From assembly GCF_018257575.1 (NCBI RefSeq), contig NZ_JAERJP010000005.1, forward strand, positions 1 to 64,000: a stretch of 64,000 bases of DNA. Direction: 5' to 3'. The position numbers and the translations under genes were made by a program. The DNA is from Tatumella sp. JGM91 (GTDB lineage Bacteria > Pseudomonadota > Gammaproteobacteria > Enterobacterales > Enterobacteriaceae). The stretch's first letter is position 1. Each line of letters starts with the position of its first letter. The notes beneath the pieces were generated by a model. The model did no database searches. It had not been told where the DNA came from and was given only the letters and a program-made list of their open reading frames with translations. Below, one piece after another: positions 1 through 6,796 of this stretch.

Positions 1-74
1 TGGCATATGGATACCGGGATAATGACTACTTCTTCCTGAAGATAAAAGCAGCGTTCCCCGGTAAAACGCGATGA
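1..74 (+). mobile_element. C-terminal tail of a transposase (partial, cut by window edge)
   Basis: An open frame enters from the left edge and stops at a TGA at 72-74. Its last 23 codons read like the end of a DDE transposase (core GYRDNDYFFLKIKAAFPG). I associate this tail with ISL3-like (IS204/IS1001/IS1165) transposases, but only from memory. If correct, an insertion sequence sits in the left arm of the prophage, because the next gene on the other strand is a phage gene. The rest of the element is outside the window and I see no clear terminal inverted repeat. Confidence 0.4.
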
Positions 75-92
75 ACCATAAAAAAGGCCGCG

Positions 93-419
93 TTAGCGAC
101 CTGTCTTACTTCTTAACCATATGCAGTACGGGCCATCTTCAGTGTCATGAATCGAACCAATGAACCACCCTTCGCCATCTGGTCGTGTTGGAGTCCAGCC
201 TGAAATATTCGCATCTAGATCACCATCAGCATATTTCTCTGCAAATTCTGATGCGTTGTGATCGTATTCGAGCCCAAGTACGAAAACCTCAAGTTTATTT
301 TTAGCTAGCCATGCCTCAAACTCTCCCGGAGCGCCATATTCATTTCCGTTAGCCGGTTCAAAGAAATCAGGGTGCGTCCAAAAACCAAGATCATCGCGCT
401 GCACATCTAAAGCATTCAT
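93..419 (-). CDS. Conserved phage protein of the leftward early operon, unknown function
   Basis: This encodes 108 residues, acidic and rich in aromatic residues, without membrane segments or a recognisable domain. The start is supported by GAGGTGAAGT directly upstream of ATG. That ribosome site overlaps the end of the N-like gene, so the two are one leftward operon read from pL. I recall similar proteins in the left arms of enterobacterial prophages but cannot name a function. Genes in this position in lambda (after N) often modulate host recombination or restriction; that is context only. Confidence 0.7.
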   Translation of the reverse strand: MNALDVQRDDLGFWTHPDFFEPANGNEYGAPGEFEAWLAKNKLEVFVLGLEYDHNASEFAEKYADGDLDANISGWTPTRPDGEGWFIGSIHDTEDGPYCIWLRSKTGR

Positions 420-427
420 ACTTCACC

Positions 428-724
428 TCACACTAAAGGAATCGAACGACCGCGCGACTTCTGACGGCCGGTGCATGTTACCCGGTCACTCTTGGTGCGG
501 TGTCCGGCTGAATAAATGGCTACATCTGGCATACATATAGCCTCTGACTTTGGCTCTCTGTCTCTCAGGCTTAGCGTTCCGTATGCGGCCCGGCTTATCC
601 GCTGGGGGCAGCCAGAAAGTATCTCCTCGATACGCTGCTCTAGTCGGCTCTCAGCGGCTAATTGTTCACGTTCTAACTTGCGGCGCTCAATACGGCGCAG
701 CTTACAGCGTTGTTTTGCGTTCAT
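428..724 (-). CDS. N: Lambda N-type transcription antitermination protein
   Basis: N binds boxB RNA of nut sites and turns RNA polymerase into a terminator-resistant form. The 98-residue product starts with an arginine-rich segment (NAKQRCKLRRIERRKL, residues 2-17) like the boxB-binding helix of lambda and phi21 N. It ends with TCTGRQKSRGRSIPLV, which closely matches the lambda N C-terminus (TCSGRQKIKGKSIPLI). The ATG at 724 has a strong GGAGGTAATC site; a longer open frame upstream is the untranslated nut leader. It is transcribed leftward from pL and followed by the gene at 93-419. Identification rests on both ends of the protein plus position. Confidence 0.85.
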   Translation of the reverse strand: MNAKQRCKLRRIERRKLEREQLAAESRLEQRIEEILSGCPQRISRAAYGTLSLRDREPKSEAICMPDVAIYSAGHRTKSDRVTCTGRQKSRGRSIPLV

Positions 725-906
725 GATTACCTCCGTAATTGGCTTTGGTGATGTGCTGGGATATTGCTTACCCGTGCTCAAGCGGCTTGGCGAGTCTTGC
801 TTGCATCCGTCTTGATTAAGCGCACTTGCAGCGCTACTCAGGTGGCTTAGCTTGCTTCTCTTCTCGCGCACCCAGTCACATCCCAAAACCAACTGCGTTT
901 TGGTGT

Positions 907-943
907 ACACCTCTCGGCATACCAACCTAGTTATTAATGAGCA
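907..943 (-). promoter_or_regulatory. nutL-like antitermination site (boxA and boxB)
   Basis: Read on the minus strand, TGCTCATTAATAA (boxA, 935-943 core) is followed by the hairpin AUGCC-GAGA-GGUGU (907-920), whose GNRA-type loop is what N proteins recognise. The boxA context resembles the rightward copy at 2906 (CGCTCTTTAATAA). It lies in the pL leader between the operator array and N, as in lambda. Two of the five boxB pairs are G-U wobbles. Confidence 0.6.
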
Positions 944-1010
944 GCCTGACTTCATGTCTGGCGCGGCAGGTAATCCGTTTACCGCATCGATGTTTCGTTT
1001 TGATGGGTTG

Positions 1011-1039
1011 ATAATAGCTAAAGCGATAATGATGGTCAA
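1011..1039 (-). promoter_or_regulatory. Leftward early promoter pL
   Basis: On the minus strand TTGACC (at 1034-1039) and TATTAT (at 1011-1016) are separated by exactly 17 bases, five of six consensus matches each. Two operator-like 16-mers (1013-1028, 1038-1053) overlap the -10/spacer and the -35, so bound repressor would block it. The transcript would enter nutL and N. Confidence 0.75.
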
Positions 1040-1097
1040 TCGTTAAGGCGATAATATTGATAGCTAAAGTGATAAGCTGGTGATTGTTAAAGTAATT
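1013..1097. promoter_or_regulatory. Left operator array OL (four repressor-site-like 16-mers)
   Basis: Four related 16-base sites start at 1013 (AATAGCTAAAGCGATA), 1038 (AATCGTTAAGGCGATA), 1059 (GATAGCTAAAGTGATA) and 1082 (a degenerate copy), 21-25 bases apart, about two helical turns. The same motif recurs in the cI-cro intergenic region, most clearly as AATCGCATAGGCGATT. Spacing that favours same-face binding plus overlap with pL supports a cooperative CI operator. Confidence 0.7.
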
Positions 1098-1113
1098 TAT
1101 TTTTCCACAGACG

Positions 1114-1142
1114 AAAAAATTCCCGCACAGAGCAGGGCGGGA
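1114..1142 (-). terminator. Rho-independent terminator, leftward
   Basis: Minus-strand hairpin with stem TCCCGC/GCGGGA followed by ATTTTTT. It would stop leftward cI/rex-region transcription before OL. Confidence 0.6.
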
Positions 1143-1221
1143 TAGTGTCGGAGGTTCGGTCTGGTTGTGATTTCGGAAGATGCAGCTATGAGGGGAGGGG
1201 GGATCGGAGGTTTACAGGCAC

Positions 1222-1238
1222 AAAAAAACCGGCGCGGT
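1222..1238 (-). terminator. Rho-independent terminator after the rex-position gene
   Basis: Minus-strand ACCG-CGC-CGGT stem followed by seven T residues, about 40 bases past the stop of the gene at 1280-1690. It forms a tandem pair with the terminator at 1114-1142. Confidence 0.6.
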
Positions 1239-1279
1239 GCAAGCGAGAAGTGAATCTATTTATCAATGCGCCTGTCTTT

Positions 1280-1690
1280 TTACCTTCTACTGCAATAGGG
1301 GGTCAATTTGAGAATTGCCACTTTCATCCCATCAGGATTAGTGAATACAGGATCTACAAGAGGGTCAGAGAAATCAATGCTTTGAGTTCGTACAGACTCA
1401 TATTCACTAATCAGTTTCTTTAGCTTCTGTTGATTTCCTCGCGGAGATACGTCAATCAGTGCATTAAACTCCCTTGTTGTGATATTAACTTGTTGGCTAT
1501 ATGGGAAAATATTCAGTTCAACAAGTTCTAACTGCTCTCTAAGTTTCTGTCTAATTAGATCAGCTACTGCATTGAATTCCTTCCTTTTCTCTCCTTTGAT
1601 AGCATACATATAACTGAGGTAACCACTTGCAGGAACCGCAGTAATAGATACAATCATTGCAATTGTTGCAACAGTATCGCTATATAACAT
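1280..1690 (-). CDS. Single-pass membrane protein in the rex position, candidate superinfection-exclusion gene
   Basis: The 136-residue product has one hydrophobic N-terminal segment (about residues 6-30) followed by a basic stretch (KGEKRKEF) and a soluble, charged C-terminal part, so the tail is probably cytoplasmic. AGGATGG lies seven bases before the ATG. It sits between repressor and OL, the place of rexA/rexB in lambda, and would be expressed with cI in the lysogen. Its N-terminus (SDTVATIAMIVSIT) closely resembles that of the divergent 31-residue protein at 1702-1797. I do not recognise the family; exclusion function is inferred from position only. Confidence 0.65.
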   Translation of the reverse strand: MLYSDTVATIAMIVSITAVPASGYLSYMYAIKGEKRKEFNAVADLIRQKLREQLELVELNIFPYSQQVNITTREFNALIDVSPRGNQQKLKKLISEYESVRTQSIDFSDPLVDPVFTNPDGMKVAILKLTPYCSRR

Positions 1691-1701
1691 GGAGCCATCC
1701 T

Positions 1702-1797
1702 ATGACCGATTCTGATATCTTTGCCACCATTGCATTGGTGGTATCTATAACCAATCTATCTGTAATTTTGTATGGAATCTGGAGGCTTAGAGGCTAA
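1702..1797 (+). CDS. 31-residue membrane microprotein, divergent
   Basis: ATG at 1702 is preceded by GGAG with seven bases spacing. The product is one hydrophobic helix (ATIALVVSITNLSVILYGI) ending in a basic tail (WRLRG), typical of inner-membrane microproteins. The motif SDxxATIAxxVSIT is shared with the start of the divergent gene at 1280-1690, whose start codon is only 11 bases away. This suggests the pair are related and possibly interact. It is anti-parallel to the cI operon. Expression is not shown. Confidence 0.45.
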   Translation: MTDSDIFATIALVVSITNLSVILYGIWRLRG

Positions 1798-1856
1798 GAA
1801 AACCGCACCTCATCCCCATCACTTAAACCGCATCTTGGCCTCAACGGCCACGCCAA

Positions 1857-2540
1857 TTACCCATGCTTCCGGTAAGCCTGCGGCATACTTCCAATTACCT
1901 TCCCGAAGATGACCACACGATTCATTTCGTCGCGCTCTATGGGGTCCCATGGCGTGTAGTTCTTGTTGTCTGAGATGACCAGCAGCTTGTCCTTCATCTT
2001 TTGCAGGCGCTTCACGTGGGCCGTGTCGTCGTACAGGAAGGTGTATATCCCATCTCCTTCGAACATCTTGATACTGATGTCCACAAACAGGAGATCACCG
2101 GCCTCTATCGTTCCAGACATACTGTCACCATTAGCGCTAATTACCTTGACGCTATCCAGGCTCCTGCCATTGAAAAGAGCTTTCGCCTCTTCCGACGTGT
2201 ATTCGATCGCCCGAACCTTCTCTACGAAGTCATGAGTCAGGTAAGTTCCTGGCCCGGCGCTGGCTTGTATATCGAGAACGTCAACTCGATAAAAGTCCGC
2301 TCTTTGAGCTGATGCTGAGGAAATAGATCCATCGGAGCTATGCATCTCACCATCGCCAGAAGAAAGCCATTCAGGACTAACATTGAGGGCCATTGCTATC
2401 TGAACAGCCTTGCGAGACCCTTTGGCTCCATTGAGTAATTTATTTACGCTGGACTGAGCCATCCCTACCGACTTAGCCAATCCACCTTGCGTAACTCCTG
2501 CGTTTGACATAGCCAACGCAAGCCTCTCAGAAAAAGTCAT
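1857..2540 (-). CDS. cI: LexA-type phage repressor CI (HTH plus S24 self-cleavage domain)
   Basis: This is the maintenance repressor. Residues 5-60 form an HTH of XRE type (VTQGGLAKSVGMAQSSVNKLLNG). Residues 90-220 are a Peptidase_S24 domain with catalytic Ser140 (ANGDSM) and Lys177 (AHVKRL) and a likely Ala95-Gly96 cleavage site (SAGPG), so it should be inactivated by RecA-stimulated autocleavage during SOS. The start at 2540 has GAGGTGCT in front; nine further in-frame upstream codons are less likely. It is divergent from cro, with the operator region between, and is served by pRM and pRE. Confidence 0.93.
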   Translation of the reverse strand: MTFSERLALAMSNAGVTQGGLAKSVGMAQSSVNKLLNGAKGSRKAVQIAMALNVSPEWLSSGDGEMHSSDGSISSASAQRADFYRVDVLDIQASAGPGTYLTHDFVEKVRAIEYTSEEAKALFNGRSLDSVKVISANGDSMSGTIEAGDLLFVDISIKMFEGDGIYTFLYDDTAHVKRLQKMKDKLLVISDNKNYTPWDPIERDEMNRVVIFGKVIGSMPQAYRKHG

Positions 2541-2570
2541 ATAGCACCTCGAATTTGAATAACTCAAGTT

Positions 2571-2666
2571 TATAGCTCAAGCGATACATTGGCAAAAAAT
2601 CGCATAGGCGATTGTGTTTCGCTTTGGCGATAGCTATAATGCAATCAATCAATCGAAAAGGTGATT
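2571..2666. promoter_or_regulatory. Right operator OR with pR and pRM
   Basis: Repressor-type sites lie at 2571-2586 (TATAGCTCAAGCGATA), 2598-2613 (AATCGCATAGGCGATT, a near-perfect palindrome), 2617-2632 (TTTCGCTTTGGCGATA) and a weaker one at 2651-2666 that covers the cro ribosome site. pR is TTGTGT (2612-2617), 17 bases, TATAAT (2635-2640), overlapped by two sites. A leftward pRM candidate has TTGCCA (2590-2595) and TAAACT (2567-2572). The arrangement matches lambda, with an extra site on cro translation initiation. Confidence 0.8.
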
Positions 2667-2669
2667 ATT

Positions 2670-2897
2670 ATGAATTTAGCTATTGAAAAAGCGATTGAGA
2701 TTGCTGGCAGCCAAATGGCTTTAGCTAAACGTTGCGGTAAAGCTCAATCAACCATCAGCGACTGGCTGAGTGGTAAGAAAAAAATCTCTCCAGAACATGT
2801 GCATAGCTTAGTGGATGCAACTGAAGGGAAAGTACCGGCCTACGAATTTAGGCCTGATTTACCAAACCTGTTCCCGCGTCCAACTAAGGCCGCATAA
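2670..2897 (+). CDS. cro: Cro-type repressor
   Basis: The 75-residue product has an N-terminal HTH (SQMALAKRCGKAQSTISDWLSGKKKISPEH, residues about 14-43) and a short tail. It resembles Cro/YdaS-like proteins that open the rightward early operon. I take ATG 2670 because AAGGTG lies seven bases upstream; the GTG at 2661 would have no ribosome site. It is divergent from cI, directly downstream of pR, and followed by nutR. Confidence 0.88.
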   Translation: MNLAIEKAIEIAGSQMALAKRCGKAQSTISDWLSGKKKISPEHVHSLVDATEGKVPAYEFRPDLPNLFPRPTKAA

Positions 2898-2905
2898 GCA
2901 CCAAC

Positions 2906-2940
2906 CGCTCTTTAATAACCTGCGCCCCTGCCGAAATGTG
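2906..2940 (+). promoter_or_regulatory. nutR-like antitermination site
   Basis: CGCTCTTTA (2906-2914) is an exact boxA consensus eight bases after the cro stop codon. It is followed by a CCCC...GGGG hairpin (2925-2943) with a GAAA-containing loop, a weak boxB candidate. Position between cro and cII equals lambda nutR. The boxA is convincing, the boxB less so. Confidence 0.6.
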
Positions 2941-2993
2941 GGGAACCAATCTAAGTGACAGCACCTGCTGATCACTCAACTACACACACAAGG

Positions 2994-3026
2994 ATATTAA
3001 GCAATGGAAACAGCAACTACACGCAA
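2994..3026 (-). promoter_or_regulatory. CII-activated promoter pRE
   Basis: On the minus strand TTGC-GTGTAG-TTGC (3013-3026) is a perfect CII recognition repeat (TTGC-N6-TTGC). After 13 bases comes TAATAT (2994-2999), the same offset as between the repeat and the -10 in lambda pRE. It overlaps the start of cII, as in lambda, and fires leftward through anti-cro RNA into cI. Lambda pRE has TTGCGTTTGTTTGC at this place. Confidence 0.85.
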
Positions 3027-3282
3027 CAAGGCCCGCGCAATTGAAAGCAAGTTATTGAACAAAATTGCTTTAGTTGGCCTGAGCAACGTAGCAAAGGCTA
3101 TCGGCGTTGACAAATCACAGGTATCGCGCTGGAAAGCCAGCTTCATTCCGAAGATGTCACTGCTACTGGCGGTTCTGGAGTGGGGCGTGGATGACGAACA
3201 GATTAACGATCTGGCTCAGCGTCTTCGGGTATTACTCACAAATGAAAAGACCCCAAAGAACGGCGAATTCTTTGAGGCCTGA
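3004..3282 (+). CDS. cII: CII transcription activator
   Basis: CII switches the phage to lysogeny by activating cI transcription from pRE. The 92-residue product aligns along its length with lambda CII: IESKLLNKIALVGLSNVAKAIGVDKSQVSRWK matches the lambda HTH region (IESALLNKIA...VGVDKSQISRWK), followed by LLLAVLEWGVDD. AAGGA precedes the ATG by about eight bases. The pRE site it should bind overlaps its own first codons. Confidence 0.95.
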   Translation: METATTRNKARAIESKLLNKIALVGLSNVAKAIGVDKSQVSRWKASFIPKMSLLLAVLEWGVDDEQINDLAQRLRVLLTNEKTPKNGEFFEA

Positions 3283-3316
3283 TAGCGAATTTTTGGACCA
3301 ACTCACAGGAGGAATT

Positions 3317-3382
3317 ATGCCAGGCATAACTGGATATGTAAACAGTAAGGAGGGCCGCTATGGCAACCGCAGCCCTTTATGA
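3317..3382 (+). CDS. 21-codon ORF overlapping the start of O
   Basis: ATG 3317 follows an excellent AGGAGGA site and encodes a 21-residue peptide ending at 3382, 23 bases inside the O gene. It contains the ribosome site of O (AAGGAGGGC) within its coding sequence. This arrangement looks like a leader whose translation could expose or couple to O initiation. The peptide itself has no recognisable features. Confidence 0.4.
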   Translation: MPGITGYVNSKEGRYGNRSPL

Positions 3383-4349
3383 TTTTAACTCCGCTCGCAA
3401 TCTCAGGAGCAATCGGATGGAAAACCAGAAGTCAGGTTTTGTGCCGATGTACCGGAGTATTTTAAAGCAGTCATGGAGGAAGGACGTTTATCTTAGAACG
3501 CTGTGGCAGGACCTGTTGTTTGCTGCACAGAAAGAGCCACGGAAGGCAAGTTTCAGAGGTCATGACTGGCAGCTTAATACCGGACAACTGGTCACAACAC
3601 TGGACGATTTAGGGGCCAATCTCTGCAACAGGGATGGGGATCCAACAAGTCGTCATGCAGTGAAAAGAATGCTCACCGTGTTCGAAAAAGAAGGGATGAT
3701 TACTGTCCATTCTGAGCACCGAAAAGGGACGGTGATCACCATCCTGAATTACTCAGAATATAACCAAAAAATGGCCGATTTACCCGCGCATAACATCGCG
3801 CACTACTCCGCGCATAACAAACTCAGTGATACCAACGCCTCAGAGGGTGATGCCGCGCATAGTGCCGCGCACTACCCCGCGCACCATGAACAACAATGTA
3901 ATAACAATAATAAAAACCTTACGTCCGAGAATTCTGACGAATCCTCTGACCGGCCCGATAAAAATCCTCCTGCTCTCCGTCCCGGGGCTGCAATCCAAAG
4001 CGGAAACAAGTGGGGATCGGACGAAGACCTTCGTGCTGCTGAATGGCTTTTTGGCAAGGTGCAGGAAATATCACCCTCTGCGAAGAAGCCGAACTATGTT
4101 GCCTGGGCTAACGACATCCGACTCATGCGGGAACGGGATAACCGAACCCACAAAGAAATCTGCCAGTTGTTCAAGTGGGCCTGTCAGGACAGCTTCTGGC
4201 AAGGCAACGTCCTTTGCCCTGGAAAGCTCAGGGAAAAGTGGGACCAACTGGCGATTAAGTGCAGCAAACAACAGGTTAGCGCTCAGGCTGCCATCCAGCA
4301 GGACGTACCCCACTGGAACAGCCCTGAATCATGGGAGGAATTTATATGA
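3360..4349 (+). CDS. O: Replication initiator O
   Basis: The 329-residue product has an N-terminal winged-helix region typical of phage O proteins (GFVPMYRSILKQSW, residues 26-39; SRHAVKRMLTVFEKEGMI). A low-complexity linker with repeated AHN/AHY units follows, then a C-terminal domain (LREKWDQL) expected to contact P. AAGGAGGGC precedes the ATG. The linker DNA carries six iterons, so the gene contains its own origin as in lambda. The stop overlaps the P start (ATGA). Confidence 0.88.
   Translation: MATAALYDFNSARNLRSNRMENQKSGFVPMYRSILKQSWRKDVYLRTLWQDLLFAAQKEPRKASFRGHDWQLNTGQLVTTLDDLGANLCNRDGDPTSRHAVKRMLTVFEKEGMITVHSEHRKGTVITILNYSEYNQKMADLPAHNIAHYSAHNKLSDTNASEGDAAHSAAHYPAHHEQQCNNNNKNLTSENSDESSDRPDKNPPALRPGAAIQSGNKWGSDEDLRAAEWLFGKVQEISPSAKKPNYVAWANDIRLMRERDNRTHKEICQLFKWACQDSFWQGNVLCPGKLREKWDQLAIKCSKQQVSAQAAIQQDVPHWNSPESWEEFI
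3784..3887 (+). other. Phage replication origin: two triplets of 12-base iterons inside O
   Basis: Six copies of an 11-base core (CCGCGCATAAC and variants TCGCGCACTAC, CCGCGCATAGT, CCGCGCACTAC, CCGCGCACCAT) start at 3784, 3796, 3808 and 3853, 3865, 3877, each triplet with 12-base period. Right of them comes an A-rich stretch (3888-3920) fit for strand opening. Lambda ori has the same plan: iterons then A/T-rich DNA within O. Confidence 0.8.
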
Positions 4350-5047
4350 GTCGATTACTCCAGGCGGTCGCCAACCGTGATGCCAAGGCGTTATCGCAGA
4401 TTGCCGGTAACTATCCTGATAAGCCATCACAAAGCGTGGTCAACAGCGAGGCAGAGCACCTGGTTGATGCACTGTTCCGACAGTTCCGGCAGGTATTCCC
4501 GGCGGCATCCGCAACAAATTTGCGCACTCCAGCAGACGAATCAGCCGCAAAAAAACAGTGGATTGCTGCTTTCGCCGAAAACGGGATCACCACCCGCGAA
4601 CAGTTGGCAGCCGGCATGCGGTGGGCGAGGGCGAAAGACACTCCGTTCATGCCGTCACCGGGCCAGTTCATTGAACAGTGCAAGGCCGGTGCCTGCCATG
4701 CAGCAGGGTTGCCGGACGCAGACGAACTGTACCGGCGGGTGATGAAGTATTGCGGTCAGCGGGGATTTTACGAGTGCCCGGAGAACTACCCTTGGGAGAA
4801 CAACGCGGATTACTGGATGATCACCACCCTGTACAGCCAGATGCAGGCCGGCAACCTGACGGAATCAGAACTGCGTCAGCGGTGCGGTAAGCAGCTCAAA
4901 TCCATGGCTGACCGGATCACTTCCGGAGAGGATATCCCCGAACCCCGGAAGCAAATCCCGCAGTTGCACATACCGTCAACTACCCAAACAGCAAAATCAC
5001 ACATCGCCAATATCCGGCAGATGATGAAACAGTCCCGCCACAACTAA
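4346..5047 (+). CDS. P: Replication protein P (helicase loader)
   Basis: Lambda-P-type proteins bind host DnaB and bring it to the O-origin complex. The 233-residue product shares the typical P pattern: N-terminal region followed by [26 protein letters not shown] and [16 protein letters not shown] (roughly residues 70-117). The start is ATG 4346 in an ATGA overlap with O, with GGGAGGAA upstream; an in-frame ATG at 4331 is poorer. It is followed by rdgC after 16 bases. Confidence 0.88.
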   Translation: MSRLLQAVANRDAKALSQIAGNYPDKPSQSVVNSEAEHLVDALFRQFRQVFPAASATNLRTPADESAAKKQWIAAFAENGITTREQLAAGMRWARAKDTPFMPSPGQFIEQCKAGACHAAGLPDADELYRRVMKYCGQRGFYECPENYPWENNADYWMITTLYSQMQAGNLTESELRQRCGKQLKSMADRITSGEDIPEPRKQIPQLHIPSTTQTAKSHIANIRQMMKQSRHN

Positions 5048-5063
5048 CCCGAAGGAATACCCG

Positions 5064-5975
5064 ATGAAATTTTTCAAGAATGCGGCAATTTACCGTATGG
5101 CCCGTGACGTCATTATCCTGGACGAGTTGGAAAACTTACTGGAGCACTGCCAGTTCACGCCGTGTAGCTCTCAGGACATGGCAAAGTCTGGCTGGGTACC
5201 GCCAATGGGCGAAGCATTCAGCGACCAGCTGGCCCATATCTCCGGTGGCCACGTTCTGCTGACCGTTCAGCGCGAAGAGAAAATCCTCCCGGCGCCGGTT
5301 ATCAAGCAGGCCCTGGAAGCGAAGATCGTCAAGCTGGAAACCGAGCAGCAGCGCAAACTGAAAAAGACCGAGAAAGACAGCCTGAAAGACGAAGTGCTTC
5401 ACTCGCTATTACCGCGGGCATTCAGCCGCTACACGCAGGAGCGTATCTGGATTGATACCCAGGCTCAATTAATCGTGGTTGACGCCTCCAGTGCGAAACG
5501 GGCCGAAGATTGCCTGGCGCTGCTGCGGAAATCAATCGGCTCACTGCCGGTCGTGCCGCTGACCACGGAAACCCCTGTCGAACTGACGATGACTGAGTGG
5601 GTGCGGGACGGCAATACACCGGCAGGAATGTCGCTACTGGACGAAGCCGAACTGAAAGCGGTACTGGAAGAAGGCGGAATCGTCCGCTGTAAAAAACAAG
5701 CTCTGGTCAGCGATGAGGTATCAACCCATATCGAAGCCGGTAAGCGCGTTACCAGCGTAGGCATTGACTGGCAGGAGCGTATTCAGTTTACGCTCACTGA
5801 CAGCCTGCAACTGAAACGCATCAAGCCAGCAGATAGCCTCGTTGAGCAGAACAACGATATCGACCGGGAAGACGTAGCGGCAAGATTTGACGCTGATTTC
5901 TGCCTGATGGCCGGTGAAATGTCGGTTCTCATTGGCAGTCTGATAGGTGCCCTGGGTGGTGAAGCTCTGAGCTAA
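5064..5975 (+). CDS. rdgC: Phage-borne RdgC, recombination-associated DNA-binding protein
   Basis: RdgC is a ring-shaped dsDNA-binding protein that limits RecA-mediated recombination. The product has 303 residues, the same length as E. coli RdgC. It shows family signatures such as [11 protein letters not shown] at the start, [14 protein letters not shown] (about 36-49) and [26 protein letters not shown]. It lies right after P, so it would be an early rightward gene. Here it could protect replicating phage DNA or adjust host recombination; that role is inferred. Confidence 0.93.
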   Translation: MKFFKNAAIYRMARDVIILDELENLLEHCQFTPCSSQDMAKSGWVPPMGEAFSDQLAHISGGHVLLTVQREEKILPAPVIKQALEAKIVKLETEQQRKLKKTEKDSLKDEVLHSLLPRAFSRYTQERIWIDTQAQLIVVDASSAKRAEDCLALLRKSIGSLPVVPLTTETPVELTMTEWVRDGNTPAGMSLLDEAELKAVLEEGGIVRCKKQALVSDEVSTHIEAGKRVTSVGIDWQERIQFTLTDSLQLKRIKPADSLVEQNNDIDREDVAARFDADFCLMAGEMSVLIGSLIGALGGEALS

Positions 5976-6052
5976 CCTACTACTTGGATATTTAGCCATC
6001 CCAACATGAAGCTGAAACGGCATTTAATTCGAAATTTAACAGACTAATCAAA

Positions 6053-6262
6053 TTATGATTTGTCTTCTTTCAATGTGTACTCAGTACCATCACTTTCCCT
6101 AGTCATAATCATAGTTTGATAGTTGATATGAAAGACAGCAGTGTCAGACTCAAATTTATTGTCTTTTATCTCATACGTTTGGCCTCTATGTGAGAAATAA
6201 ATATCGTTTTCAATGTAGCCGTAGCAATTACTACCCTGAATGATTTTGTATTTTTTGTTCAT
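6053..6262 (-). CDS. Small unknown protein opposed to the early operon
   Basis: The 69-residue product is hydrophilic, with alternating beta-type segments (YGYIENDIYFSHRGQTYEIKD) and no cysteines or membrane helix. AGGAATCTTCT precedes its ATG. It runs against the rightward operon between rdgC and the DUF1367 gene, so it is probably a moron with its own promoter expressed in the lysogen. Low G+C compared with neighbours suggests separate acquisition. Function unknown. Confidence 0.55.
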   Translation of the reverse strand: MNKKYKIIQGSNCYGYIENDIYFSHRGQTYEIKDNKFESDTAVFHINYQTMIMTRESDGTEYTLKEDKS

Positions 6263-6337
6263 AGAAGATTCCTGTTTGCTAAGGGTTAACTCAAAAAGCT
6301 ACCAAGTCTGCCTCTTTAAATCAAAGGAGATTAACCA

Positions 6338-6787
6338 TTGCAATTCGATCTGGTGAAACACCCAGGCGGCGTATTTTCTCCAGCAAATGATACCGACCTC
6401 GAACGACTCCAGCGCTTCAAAACCGGCGAAACCTACACAGCCGAAATCAAACTGACCCGTAATCCAGCTTTTCACCGCAAGGTAATGGCCTTCTTTGGCT
6501 TTTGCTTCGATCACTGGTGCGCCAATCGTGCCGGTCTGGAGCATATGGACGAACACAGTCAGTTTGACCGGTTCCGGAAAGATCTGACGATACTGGCTGG
6601 TTTCTATGTCCAGACAGTCCGGTTAAACGGTGACGTCCGGACAGAAGCGAAAAGCCTGGCGTTCGCCAGCATGGACCAGGAGAAATTCGAGAGGGTGTAC
6701 AGCGCACTGATTAACGCCGCCATCAAACACATATTCTCGGGGACCAAAGACCCGAACATCCTAAACAGGCTGTATGCCTTTTTCTGA
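6338..6787 (+). CDS. DUF1367-family phage protein
   Basis: The 149-residue product opens with FDLVKHPGGVFSPAND and has the RNPAFHRKVMAFF motif (about residues 43-55) that I associate with DUF1367, common in the nin-like regions of lambdoid phages. The start is a TTG at 6338 preceded by AAGGAGA with six bases spacing; no ATG is available nearby. Function is unknown; position between P/rdgC and Q suggests a replication/recombination accessory. Confidence 0.75.
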   Translation: MQFDLVKHPGGVFSPANDTDLERLQRFKTGETYTAEIKLTRNPAFHRKVMAFFGFCFDHWCANRAGLEHMDEHSQFDRFRKDLTILAGFYVQTVRLNGDVRTEAKSLAFASMDQEKFERVYSALINAAIKHIFSGTKDPNILNRLYAFF

Positions 6788-6796
6788 GGAAGTCTT

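Noticed and set aside
725-1039. Minus-strand extension of the N gene by about 105 codons
   Set aside because: The extension covers nutL and part of OL/pL, has no ribosome site at its start, and the ATG at 724 has a strong one; N homologues begin there.
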